NCBI RefSeq assembly: GCF_026342435.1
Contig: NZ_JAPEMT010000003.1
Location: 310,001-374,000 of the forward strand
Origin: Streptomyces sp. NBC_00237
GTDB taxonomy: Bacteria > Actinomycetota > Actinomycetes > Streptomycetales > Streptomycetaceae
Reading direction: 5' to 3'
Length of the DNA: 64,000 bases
Shown here: in pieces, positions 1 through 8,191 of the stretch
Numbering within the stretch: the stretch's first letter is position 1
Layout: every line of letters begins with the position of its first letter
Made by a program: the position numbers and the translations under genes
The notes under the pieces: model-generated
Databases searched by the model: none
What the model saw: only the letters and a program-made list of their open reading frames with translations
What the model was told of the DNA's origin: nothing

Positions 1-292
1 AACGGGGCCGTGCGCCGACACCACCACGTCTCACCCGTCGCCGGGCCGCCCGCCCTGCGGAAGGGGGCATCCGTCACCAGGTCGGGGGACCTCCGGCGCT
101 TGCCCGCCTCACCGCGTCTCACCAGGGCTGAGGGCAGTCGGAGAGTCCGGCGGAACACCATCGCCTCAGGGCCCGGACCACGGCCGGGCCGTGCGGGGGC
201 GGCCGATCCGAAGGCCCGCAGACAACCCCCTGCGGAGCCGGGCACCTGTGGCCGCACGTACCCCTGTGCCAGTCGCCCGTACTCGAACCCCC

Positions 293-1069
293 ATGATGAA
301 CACCATGAACCACCGCACCCGCATCACCCGCGCGACGGGCCTGCTCCTGACCGCCGCTCTCGTGCCCCTGCTCACCTCGTGCGGCCTCACGGGCGTCATG
401 TCGCCCGCCGAGGTCCGGGGCGACGCCGTGGGCGACGGCAAGGCCGCGAGCGGGCCGGTCGACTGCACGAAGGCGAAGTGCGTGGCGCTCACCTTCGACG
501 GCGGCCCCAGCGCACCCACGCCGAAGGCACTGGACGTACTGAAGGAGCAGAAGGTCCCGGCGACCTTCTTCCTCCAGGGCAAGGGCCACACCGACACGTA
601 CCCCCAGACCGTGACCCGCATGGCCAAGGAAGGCCATGAAATAGCGAACCACACGTGGTCGCACAAGAACCTGACCGAACTCACCCCGGAGGAGATCCGG
701 GCGGAGATCCAGCCGGTGCAGAAGGACATCAAGGAGGCCACCGGCAAGGCCCCCACCCTGATGCGCCCGCCGGGCGGCGCCACCAGCAACGAGGTGAAGG
801 ACGTCCTGAAGGAGATGGGCCTCGCCCAGATCCTGTGGAGCGTCACCGCGAAGGACTTCGGCGTCAAGGACCCCGAAGTGGTCAAGAAGCGCGTCCTCGA
901 ACAGACCAAGCCCGACGGCATCATCCTGCTGCACGAGCGCTACCCCGGAACGATCCCCGCGCTCCCCGGCATCATCGGCGAACTCCGCAAGCAGGGGTAC
1001 ACCTTCGTGACGGTCTCCCAGCTGATGTCCCCCGCCGTGCCGGAAGCGGGCGAGGTCTACCGCCCCTGA
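293..1069 (+). CDS. Secreted NodB-family polysaccharide deacetylase lipoprotein with a variant metal motif
   Basis: 258 aa. The N-terminus is a lipoprotein signal ending in the lipobox LLTSC (Cys at about residue 30), so the protein should sit on the outer face of the membrane. The NodB (carbohydrate esterase 4) fold is shown by motif 1 TFDGGPS, motif 2 HTWSH, motif 3 RPPGG and motif 5 LLHE. These enzymes remove N- or O-acetyl groups from peptidoglycan or other glycans. Oddly, motif 1 has Gly where the usual TFDDGP carries the second Asp, a metal ligand; the catalytic first Asp and both motif-2 His are kept. Start uncertain: ATGs at 293, 296 and 305 all precede the signal peptide and none has a clear ribosome site. 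Family certain, activity less so. Confidence 0.85.
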   Translation: MMNTMNHRTRITRATGLLLTAALVPLLTSCGLTGVMSPAEVRGDAVGDGKAASGPVDCTKAKCVALTFDGGPSAPTPKALDVLKEQKVPATFFLQGKGHTDTYPQTVTRMAKEGHEIANHTWSHKNLTELTPEEIRAEIQPVQKDIKEATGKAPTLMRPPGGATSNEVKDVLKEMGLAQILWSVTAKDFGVKDPEVVKKRVLEQTKPDGIILLHERYPGTIPALPGIIGELRKQGYTFVTVSQLMSPAVPEAGEVYRP

Positions 1070-1115
1070 CCGGCCACGCTTCCTGACCGGCGGCGCTTCC
1101 TGACCGGCCATGCCT
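1065..1115. repeat. Three 17-bp tandem copies at a gene end
   Basis: Three consecutive copies of a unit beginning CCTGACCGGC run from inside the last codons of the deacetylase gene into the convergent gap. The first copy carries the stop codon. No hairpin with a T-run is evident, so it does not look like a standard terminator. Confidence 0.7.
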
Positions 1116-1128
1116 TCCGCCGTCCCGG

Positions 1129-2556
1129 CTACGCGCCGCCGCCCTCCGCCTGGAGCCGTGCGCGGTGCCGGGCGGTGGCGGCCTCCGCGTGGTGGCCCAG
1201 CCGCTCGGCCAGCCGCGCCTGGGCCAGCCAGTTGTACGGGCACGTCGGGCGCAGGGCGATGCGTTCGCTGAGCAGGGCGCGCGCCACGTCGTGCCGTCCG
1301 GCGCGCAGGGCCGCCTCCAGCAGGGTCTTCTGTACGGCGTCCCGCTGGGCGTGGCTGCCGCCGAACGCGGCGAGGCGGTGCCGCAGGGGCATCAGGAGGT
1401 CGACCGCCTCCCCGTCGCGGCCCGTGCCGTAGGCGATGAGCGCTTCGCAGACCGGGACGCCGATGCCGGCGGTCATGGCGTGGTTGGAGAGCGCCGTACG
1501 GTCCCCGCACTCGGCGGAGGCCAGCCAGCGGCGCCGGTCCGCGACCAGTTCCCCGGCGTCCTTGACGCGGCCCGCCCCCACGTACGCCATCACGGCGTGC
1601 ACGTCGTTGAACGCGTAGTGCGCGCCGTCCGCCCGCCCCGCCCAGCCCCGCGCGAGCCGTTCCCAGCGCGCGGAGACGTCCCGGCCCGCCAGGAACAGCC
1701 GCCACAGGAGGGCGGAGGCGTCGAGGAGCTGCATGGCGAGGGGCGGGGCGTCCGGCGGGTGGACGGCGCTGTCGTAGATGTCCAGGACCCGGGCGGTGTC
1801 ACCGGTTTCCAGGGCGAAGAGTGCGTAGTGCCACCAGTTGTGCACGGTGAGGAAGTTTCCGGTCGCCCAGTCGGCGGTCCGTGCGTCCAGGAAGCGGATG
1901 CCGTCGGTGAACCGGCCGCGCATCTCGAAGCTGTGCGCCACGCCGTGCACGCCCCACACGTCACGGGGGTTGCGGGCGAGCGCGTCCAGGCCCGCCTGTT
2001 CCGCCTGCTCGTAGTGGCCGGACTCCTCCAGGCCGAAGGCGTACATCCCGAGCAGCGGCCCGTAGTGCGGATCGTCCTGGTCCCAGGCACTCAGCGCCCC
2101 GCCGATCCGGTCGCGCAGACGGCCCGCGTCGCCGGTCAGGAAGTCGAGCTGGTGGCCCGCCAGCAGGGCCAGGGCGTCGCGCGGCCAGCCGATCGACAGC
2201 TCGTCGAGGAGGCGGGCCGCGCCGTGCAGGTCTCCGTCGAGGCAGGCCCCGGCGGCGGCCAGGTGCAGCCGTTCCCTGGGCGTGATCCGGGTGGTCCCCG
2301 ATTCTTCGAGTGCGGTACGGAAGAGGACGAAGGGACCCCGGGCCCCGGCCGTGTCCTTCTCCTCCGTGCCCAGTACGGCCAGATAGGCGGCGAGTGCCTG
2401 CCCCATGGGGGAGGCGGGCGAGGCGCGCAGGACGTCCGCCGCCCGGTCGACGACCTCCGGACGGAAGAACAGCAGGTCGTCCAGGGCCTGCTCGTAGTGC
2501 TGAGCGCCGTCGCGGTCGGTGTCGCTCAGGGGGTGGTCGTGCCGGTCCACTGTCAT
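1129..2556 (-). CDS. TTC38-like tetratricopeptide repeat protein
   Basis: 475 aa, close to the length of the TTC38 family (about 470 aa). The central part has the family's hallmark run: GMYAFGLEESGHYEQAEQAG, then NPRDVWGVHGVAHSFEMRGR, then a HNWWHYALFALE segment, followed by more helical TPR-like pairs. No signal peptide or membrane helix, so cytoplasmic. The biochemical role of the family is unknown; TPR proteins act as protein-binding scaffolds. The ATG at 2556 is chosen because GGGAG lies 6-7 bases upstream; an upstream in-frame GTG at 2610 has no ribosome site. It is divergent from the CotH-like gene. Confidence 0.8.
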   Translation of the reverse strand: MTVDRHDHPLSDTDRDGAQHYEQALDDLLFFRPEVVDRAADVLRASPASPMGQALAAYLAVLGTEEKDTAGARGPFVLFRTALEESGTTRITPRERLHLAAAGACLDGDLHGAARLLDELSIGWPRDALALLAGHQLDFLTGDAGRLRDRIGGALSAWDQDDPHYGPLLGMYAFGLEESGHYEQAEQAGLDALARNPRDVWGVHGVAHSFEMRGRFTDGIRFLDARTADWATGNFLTVHNWWHYALFALETGDTARVLDIYDSAVHPPDAPPLAMQLLDASALLWRLFLAGRDVSARWERLARGWAGRADGAHYAFNDVHAVMAYVGAGRVKDAGELVADRRRWLASAECGDRTALSNHAMTAGIGVPVCEALIAYGTGRDGEAVDLLMPLRHRLAAFGGSHAQRDAVQKTLLEAALRAGRHDVARALLSERIALRPTCPYNWLAQARLAERLGHHAEAATARHRARLQAEGGGA

Positions 2557-2722
2557 CGGAAGCTCCCAGGTGGCGCGCGGTCGCGCGGATACGGAGGAGA
2601 GCCTGCCCACGTCGGGGCCGCTCCACCAGGAGGCCGGATTTATCCCGACAAAGGGCCGGTTCTAGGTCTGGCGGTCCTGCGGCGGCGGTCGTAGACAGGG
2701 AGGTTCACCCAGGGAGGCCGTG

Positions 2723-4474
2723 ATGGACAGGACCATCAGCAAGGGCACGTTCCGGGACGCGTTCAAGAATCAGACCGTCGCGATCTCCGCACTGCCGCCG
2801 GGCACGGGCCGACGCCTCGCCGAACGGGCCAACGCGACGGCCGGTCCCGCCGATGCCGCGCTGCGTACGAAGGCCGAGTTCAGCTCCCTGTACGACCTGC
2901 TCCACGCCGAGCAGGGGGACACGCCGGGCGACCTGACGGACGGGTACCTGGTCCTCCTGGACGCGGCGGGGAAGCCCACCCCGATCGGGCGGATCGTCGG
3001 CGAACTCCTCGACGCGGCGGAGAGCAAGACCGATTTTTTCGCCCAGGACATGTATCAGGTCAAGGTCACCGGCTGGCCGCCCGGCGTCCTGACGGCCGAC
3101 GAGGCCATGGAGGCGCCGAAGGGGGCCCTGCTGACCCTGGCGCGGAGCAGTGCCCCGGACGACGTGCTCCTCGCGACCCCGTCGTTCTCGATGGTCAACA
3201 GCGGCAATCTGACGGCCCACGCCCCCAAGCGCTCCTGGAAGATCGACTTCGAGGTCGGCGAGAGCGAGGACCGGCTCCACGGCATGGAGCGGGTCAACCT
3301 CAAGGCGATGTACAACGACCCCTCCCAGATGCGCGAGGCCGTCGCCTGGCGGCTGCTGGAGCGGGCGGGCATCCCGGCGGCGCAGCACACGTACGCGACG
3401 TTCCAGATCAACGACCGCTACCTGGGGCTCTTCTCGGTCATCGAGCAGGTCGACAAGAAGTTCCTGAAGGACCACTTCGGCAAGAACGCCGAGGGCAACC
3501 TCTACAAGGCGTACTGCGGTGACGTCGGCTGCGCGACCCTGGAGCACCGCTCCACCGAGGACGGCGGCGACGGCGGCAGCCAGTACTTCACCGCGGGCAG
3601 CCTGGAGGACGACCGCACGTACCGGCTGAAGACGAACGAGGACGACCCGGCCAAGAGCACCTACGACGACCTCGCCACGCTCATCCGTACCATCAACGGC
3701 GTCCAACTGCCGGGCGGCGAGGGGCGGTTCGCGACCGACGTCTTCGCCGAGTCGGTCGAGGAGGTCTTCAACGCACGGGCCTTCCTGCGCTGGGCGGGCG
3801 CCAACGTCCTGCTCGGCAGCTGGGACAACTACTTCGCGACGCCGTCGAACTACTACCTCTACAACGCGGGGCGGCTCGGCGACGCGACGGGCTTCATGGC
3901 CCGCCCGTACTTCACCTTCGTCCCCTGGGACTACGACAACAGCTCCGGCATCGACTTCTTCGCGACGCAGTGGCAGTACACGGACCTGCTCGACTGGCCC
4001 GCGACGAGCCGCGAGTACTGCCGGATCACCCACGCCCCGCACGAGACCTCGCACCTGCCGCTGTTCACCAACCTGCTGCGGCACCACGACTTCTGCCAGT
4101 ACTACCTCGACCACCTCGAACACCTCCTCGACGCGGAGTTCGGCCCCGAGCGGGTCGCCGCGATGCTCGGCGCGGAGGGGTCGGGGCGTACCGACGGCCT
4201 GTGGCAGCTCATCGCACCCGCCGTGTACGGCGAGTCCACGAGTCCGCACGGACAGCCCTTCACGGGGCGGCAGTTCACCAACGACGAGGTGTACCGGGCC
4301 GGCTACCGCCAGTGGGAGCTGAGCCGGGGCAAGCAGTTCACGTACGGGATCTTCCACTACACGCGCATGCGGTACGACCACGCACGCCAGCAGCTCGCCG
4401 AACTCCGCAAGACCTATCCCAACGGTGCCAGCGGGGCGACGTTCCCGGGCGCGATGGAGGTACTTCCCTCATGA
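2723..4474 (+). CDS. CotH-family spore-coat-kinase-like protein
   Basis: 583 aa. CotH proteins are atypical protein kinases first known from Bacillus spore coats. Visible hallmarks: the K-rich segment KRSWKIDFEV with RVNLKAMYNDPSQMRE (about residues 175-210), the segment YLGLFSVIEQVDKKFL, and the metal-site-like stretch VPWDYDNSSGIDF (about 395-410). No signal peptide. GGGAGG at 2712-2717 is 5 bases before the ATG at 2723; a GTG at 2720 is also in frame but too close to it. The downstream gene starts inside this stop codon (ATGA), so the two are translationally coupled. Substrate unknown. Actinomycetes carry several CotH paralogues, some tied to spore walls. Confidence 0.85.
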   Translation: MDRTISKGTFRDAFKNQTVAISALPPGTGRRLAERANATAGPADAALRTKAEFSSLYDLLHAEQGDTPGDLTDGYLVLLDAAGKPTPIGRIVGELLDAAESKTDFFAQDMYQVKVTGWPPGVLTADEAMEAPKGALLTLARSSAPDDVLLATPSFSMVNSGNLTAHAPKRSWKIDFEVGESEDRLHGMERVNLKAMYNDPSQMREAVAWRLLERAGIPAAQHTYATFQINDRYLGLFSVIEQVDKKFLKDHFGKNAEGNLYKAYCGDVGCATLEHRSTEDGGDGGSQYFTAGSLEDDRTYRLKTNEDDPAKSTYDDLATLIRTINGVQLPGGEGRFATDVFAESVEEVFNARAFLRWAGANVLLGSWDNYFATPSNYYLYNAGRLGDATGFMARPYFTFVPWDYDNSSGIDFFATQWQYTDLLDWPATSREYCRITHAPHETSHLPLFTNLLRHHDFCQYYLDHLEHLLDAEFGPERVAAMLGAEGSGRTDGLWQLIAPAVYGESTSPHGQPFTGRQFTNDEVYRAGYRQWELSRGKQFTYGIFHYTRMRYDHARQQLAELRKTYPNGASGATFPGAMEVLPS

Positions 4475-5469
4475 CCGCAGCCAAGAAGCAGACCAAGAAG
4501 CAGACCAAGAAGCCGACCGAGAAGCAGACCGAGAAGCCGACCGAGAAGCCGACCAAGGAAACGGCCAAGCCCGGCGAGTTGCGCCTGGTCAAGGAAACCA
4601 AGATCCAGGACCTGATCGGGGACGGCGCGGGCACCCGCCTGGAGGCGAGCGGGGTCCTCTACCGCGACGGCACCTTCCTGATCGTCTGCGACAACCTGCC
4701 CTCCCTCATCCGGGTCGGCAGCGAGCTGTCGCCGAAGGCGCCGGAGAACGAGATCATCAACCCCAAGGCGGCGCGGAAATCCGGGAGTTCCGCGAAGGAG
4801 GCGAACGTCGGCTACGAGGACCTGGCCCACGACGCTCTCCACGACCACTACTTCACCCTGAGCGAAGCCGAACCCGTCAAGCCCCAGGGCTTCCGCGCCC
4901 GCGTCCACGAGTACGACGCCACGTTCCGCCCGCTGGGATCGGCGCAGCTCGACTTCGACCTCGCGGACGCCAACAAGGGCATGGAGGGCCTGGAGTGGGT
5001 GGAGCGCTCGGGCACCGGGCACCTGCTGGCCCTCTGTGAAGGGAACCTCTGCCTGGGCGGCAAGAAGGGCAGGACACCGGGCGGCGGCCGCATCCAGGTC
5101 TTCCGGCGCGAGGGCAAGCGCTGGGCCCACACGGACACCATCAGCCTGCCCGCGTCGCTCCCCTTCGAGGACTACGCCAGCGTGTCCGTGCGCGACGGAC
5201 GCATCGCCGTCCTGTCGCAGGCGTCGTCCGCCCTGTGGGTGGGCCGCCTCTCCGCCAAGAAGTGGGAGGTCGACGAGGGCACGGTCCACCGCCTCCCCAC
5301 GGACGGCAAGGGGCGCACGGTCTACGGCAACCCCGAAGGCGTGTCCTGGGTCTCGGCCGACCACGTGGTGATCGTCTCCGACCGCGCGAAGAAGGGCGCG
5401 GAGAACGAGCGCTTCCGTGCCAAGGACCAGTCGGTCCACCTGTTCCTGATCCCTGGCGAGCACGCCTGA
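4471..5469 (+). CDS. Beta-propeller-like protein with Lys/Thr repeat N-terminus, coupled to CotH
   Basis: 332 aa. The start overlaps the CotH stop by ATGA. Residues 4-35 are a low-complexity basic tract of KKQT, KKPT and EKPT units with near-identical DNA repeats. The rest has repeated strand-rich blocks (GVLYRDGTFLIVCDNLPSLIRV; GLEWVERSGTGHLLALCEGN; DYASVSVRDGRIAVLSQASSALWVGRL; GNPEGVSWVSADHVVIVSDRA) spaced like blades of a propeller and resembling esterase-like-phytase or SdiA-regulated domains. No signal peptide. Function not established; coupling suggests it works with, or is modified by, the CotH-like protein. Its basic tail could bind nucleic acid or polyphosphate (inference only). Confidence 0.7.
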   Translation: MTAAKKQTKKQTKKPTEKQTEKPTEKPTKETAKPGELRLVKETKIQDLIGDGAGTRLEASGVLYRDGTFLIVCDNLPSLIRVGSELSPKAPENEIINPKAARKSGSSAKEANVGYEDLAHDALHDHYFTLSEAEPVKPQGFRARVHEYDATFRPLGSAQLDFDLADANKGMEGLEWVERSGTGHLLALCEGNLCLGGKKGRTPGGGRIQVFRREGKRWAHTDTISLPASLPFEDYASVSVRDGRIAVLSQASSALWVGRLSAKKWEVDEGTVHRLPTDGKGRTVYGNPEGVSWVSADHVVIVSDRAKKGAENERFRAKDQSVHLFLIPGEHA

Positions 5470-5480
5470 GCCACGCTGCC

Positions 5481-5584
5481 GCCGACTGCGCACCGCCCGG
5501 GGGAGTTCACCCGCGTACGAGAAAGGGAACTCCCTTGGGGGAGGGCAATTCCCCTCCGCGCAAAGGAAATTGACCGCAGTCGGC
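5481..5584. terminator. Nested inverted repeats between two plus-strand genes
   Basis: An outer perfect 10-bp inverted repeat (GCCGACTGCG at 5481-5490, complement at 5575-5584) encloses an inner 8-bp one (GGGAGTTC at 5501-5508 with GAACTCCC at 5527-5534). AAGGGA-AC-TCCCTT (5523-5536) is a small palindrome by itself. It may end the CotH/propeller transcript or serve as an operator for the SDR gene 19 bases further on. The long outer loop argues against a simple terminator. Confidence 0.4.
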
Positions 5585-5602
5585 CGACGAAGGAGGCTCG
5601 GA

Positions 5603-6445
5603 ATGCCGTACGGGAAAACGCAGCAGCCGAAGGGGCGTCTCGACGGCAAAGTGGCCTTCGTGACCGGCGCGGCCGGAGGGCTCGGCCGCAGTCACGTCCG
5701 ACGGATGGCGGAGGAGGGTGCCGACCTGGTCATCGTGGACATCTGCCAGTCGGTCGGCTCCGTGCCCTACCCGATGTCGACCCCGGACGACCTGCGCGAG
5801 GCGGTGGCGGAAGTGCACGCGTACGGCCGCCACGTCGTGGCCCGGCAGGCGGACGTACGCGACCGTGAAGCGCTCCAGGAGGCGTACGACGCCGGGCTCG
5901 CCGCGTTCGGGCACGTCGACGTCGTGGTCGCCAACGCCGGGATCGCCCCGCTGCTCGTGGAGGACCGCATCGAGGCGTGGCAGGACGCCATCGACGTCAA
6001 TCTCACCGGCACCTTCCACACCATCGAAGTGGCTGTTCGGTCGATGGTGGCCGCAGGACGGGGCGGCTCGATCGTGATCGTCAACTCCACGGCGGGACTG
6101 GTCGGCCTGGGCGGCGCCAGCAACGGCGGGCTGGCCTACTCCGCCTCCAAGCACGGCGCGGTCGGCCTGATGCGCTCGTACGCCAACAACCTCGCCCCGC
6201 ACAGCATCAGGGTGAACTCCGTGCACCCCACAGGGGTCGCCACCCGCATGGTCGTCGACCCGGCCATGGTCGCCTTCGTCGCCAGCGACCCGAAGCTGGC
6301 CCGGCAGGCGCCCAACGCCCTCCCGGTACGCATGATCGAAGCGGTCGACGTGTCGAACGCCGTCCTGTGGCTGGCCTCGGACGAGGCCCGCTACATCACC
6401 GGCGTCACGCTGCCCGTGGACGCGGGATTCATCAACCGCCGCTGA
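5603..6445 (+). CDS. Mycofactocin-coupled SDR family oxidoreductase
   Basis: 280 aa short-chain dehydrogenase/reductase. The cofactor loop reads TGAAGGLGR, the active site is Ser in VNSTAGLVG plus YSASK, and NAG is present in VVANAGI. After the second beta strand (VIVDI) there is the roughly 30-residue insertion (PYPMSTPDDLREAVAEVHAYGR) that marks the mycofactocin-coupled subfamily, whose members hold NAD(H) tightly and pass electrons to the peptide cofactor mycofactocin. The start is set by AGGAGG at 5591-5596, six bases before the ATG. Followed by an amidohydrolase, probably co-transcribed. No mycofactocin biosynthesis genes are in this window. Confidence 0.85.
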   Translation: MPYGKTQQPKGRLDGKVAFVTGAAGGLGRSHVRRMAEEGADLVIVDICQSVGSVPYPMSTPDDLREAVAEVHAYGRHVVARQADVRDREALQEAYDAGLAAFGHVDVVVANAGIAPLLVEDRIEAWQDAIDVNLTGTFHTIEVAVRSMVAAGRGGSIVIVNSTAGLVGLGGASNGGLAYSASKHGAVGLMRSYANNLAPHSIRVNSVHPTGVATRMVVDPAMVAFVASDPKLARQAPNALPVRMIEAVDVSNAVLWLASDEARYITGVTLPVDAGFINRR

Positions 6446-6480
6446 GCCATGGAGCCGCCGAGCCATTGAGTTGCTGAGTC

Positions 6481-6520
6481 GCAGAGCCGCAGAGCCGCAG
6501 AGTCGCAGAGCCGCAGAGCG
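6481..6520. repeat. Five 8-bp tandem repeats upstream of the amidohydrolase
   Basis: Five head-to-tail copies of GCAGAGCC or one-base variants lie between the SDR stop and the amidohydrolase ribosome site. A TTG-initiated extension could read through them in the amidohydrolase frame, but GGGAG before the ATG at 6537 makes that start the better one. Confidence 0.7.
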
Positions 6521-6536
6521 AGCGAGAGGGAGTGGG

Positions 6537-8180
6537 ATGACCGATCCGTACGCCGACACGATTCTGCTGGGCGGACACGTCAGGACACCGTCCGGCTGGG
6601 CGCACGCCCTCGCGGTGCGCGACGGCGTCATCGACACGGTGGGCACCGACGCGGACGTCCTGGGCCAGCGCGGTCCGGACACACGGGTCGTCGACCTGGG
6701 CGGTGACACCGTCCTGCCGGGCCTGCACGACCTGCACGTGCACCCGATCTACGCCGGGATCCGCGAGCGCCGCTGCAAGATCCCGCAGGGTTCGAGCCTG
6801 GAGACCACCCTGCGCATCGTCGCCGAGCACGTCGCGCGGGCCGTCCCCGGCGGCTGGGTGCTCGGCGGGCAGTGGGACGCGTACGCACTCGGCACGACCC
6901 CGAACCGCGAGCAGCTCGACGCCATCGCCCCCGACAACCCCGTCCTCCTGGAGGACACCAGCGGCCACAGCACCTGGGCGAACAGCGCGGCACTCCAGGC
7001 CGCCGGAGTCGGCCCCGGCACACCCGACCCCGTGGGCGGCATCTTCGAGCGGGACCACCGGGGCGAACCGAGCGGCATCCAGCGCGAGACCGCCTCCGAA
7101 CACCTCGCCTCCCACGCCCCCAAACCCTCCGACGCGGAGGTCGAGTCCGCCCTGGCGTGGTCCCTCGGCGAGATGCTCTCGTACGGGATCACCTCCTTCA
7201 CCGAAGCCGCGGTCGGCTTCACCGCAGGGGCGCGGGCCGAGCTGCGCGCCTACACCCGCCTCGCCGCACGCGGAGCCATCAGGCAGCGGGTACGGCTCTG
7301 CCTGGTGTGGTCGCCCCACGACCCGACCTGCGAGGACGTGATAGCCCGCCGCAACCACTACGCGAGCGCCCACCTCACGCCCGACTGCGTGAAGATCTTC
7401 CTCGACGGGGTGCCGACCGACAGCCACACGGCCGCCATGCTGGAGCCGTACAAGGACACCGTGGCGGGACGGGACCCCGAGTTCAACAGGTACGGGATGC
7501 TCGCGATCGCACCGGCCGTCCTGGACCGGCTGGTCACCCGGTTCGACCGGATGGGCATCACGGTCAAGTTCCACGCCGCCGGGGACGCGGCGGTCAGGGC
7601 GGCGCTGAGCGCGATCGAGGCCGCCCGCGTGGCCAACGGGCCCAGTCCGCACATGCACAACATCGGGCACTGCACCTTCGTGGCGAAGTCCGACATCGTG
7701 CGCGCCACGCAGATCGGCGCGACGTTCGAGGTCTCCCCCTACCTGTGGCGGCCCTCCCCGATCTGCTCCGACATCGAGGCCGCCGTCGGCCGGGAGGCAG
7801 TCCAACGTGCTTGGCCCGTAAGGGAGATGCTCGAAGCGGGGGCCCTGGTCGTGGCGGGGTCGGACTGGTGCGTCGTACCGTCGGTGAATCCGTGGGCCGC
7901 CATCGAGACGCTCGTCACCCGGCAGGAACCGGGCGGCGGCGCCGACAGCTTCGGCGCGTCCCAGGCCATCACCCTGGAGCAGGCGTTCGACCTCTTCACG
8001 GTCAACGCCGCCCGCCAGGAGGGCATGGACCACCGCGTCGGACGCATCGAGCCGGGCATGCTCGCCGACCTGGCCGTCGTCGACCAGAACCCCTTCGACG
8101 TGCCGATCACGCGGGTGCACGCCACCCGGGTCATGACGACGTTCGTCGAAGGGGAACCGGTCTTCCACACGGACGAGTAG
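6537..8180 (+). CDS. YtcJ-like metal-dependent amidohydrolase
   Basis: 547 aa, the usual size for the YtcJ/amidohydrolase-3 group. N-terminal small beta domain, then the metal motif LPGLHDLHVHP (HxH), GGQWD, the central lysine region CVKIFLDGVPTD, later His in VKFHAAGD and IGHCTF, and the C-terminal GSDW with MDHRVGRIEPGMLADLAVVDQNP. These cytoplasmic enzymes hydrolyse amides or cyclic imides; the substrate here cannot be told. GGGAG sits just before the ATG. Placed 91 bp after the SDR on the same strand, so probably one transcript, which would fit a small-molecule degradation route. Confidence 0.85.
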   Translation: MTDPYADTILLGGHVRTPSGWAHALAVRDGVIDTVGTDADVLGQRGPDTRVVDLGGDTVLPGLHDLHVHPIYAGIRERRCKIPQGSSLETTLRIVAEHVARAVPGGWVLGGQWDAYALGTTPNREQLDAIAPDNPVLLEDTSGHSTWANSAALQAAGVGPGTPDPVGGIFERDHRGEPSGIQRETASEHLASHAPKPSDAEVESALAWSLGEMLSYGITSFTEAAVGFTAGARAELRAYTRLAARGAIRQRVRLCLVWSPHDPTCEDVIARRNHYASAHLTPDCVKIFLDGVPTDSHTAAMLEPYKDTVAGRDPEFNRYGMLAIAPAVLDRLVTRFDRMGITVKFHAAGDAAVRAALSAIEAARVANGPSPHMHNIGHCTFVAKSDIVRATQIGATFEVSPYLWRPSPICSDIEAAVGREAVQRAWPVREMLEAGALVVAGSDWCVVPSVNPWAAIETLVTRQEPGGGADSFGASQAITLEQAFDLFTVNAARQEGMDHRVGRIEPGMLADLAVVDQNPFDVPITRVHATRVMTTFVEGEPVFHTDE

Positions 8181-8191
8181 GGCGGTGTCCC

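Noticed and set aside
1165..2694. Long plus-strand open frame opposite the TPR gene
   Set aside because: Gly/Val/Arg-rich antisense frame typical of high-GC genes; no ribosome site or domain. The same holds for many antisense frames across the window.
4338..4634. Minus-strand hydrophobic repeat protein (VGFSVCFLV type) opposite the Lys-rich tract
   Set aside because: It is simply the antisense reading of the AAGAAGCAGACC-type repeats; no start signal.
6471..6536. N-terminal extension of the amidohydrolase through the 8-bp repeats
   Set aside because: Would need a TTG start without ribosome site, whereas GGGAG directly precedes the ATG at 6537.
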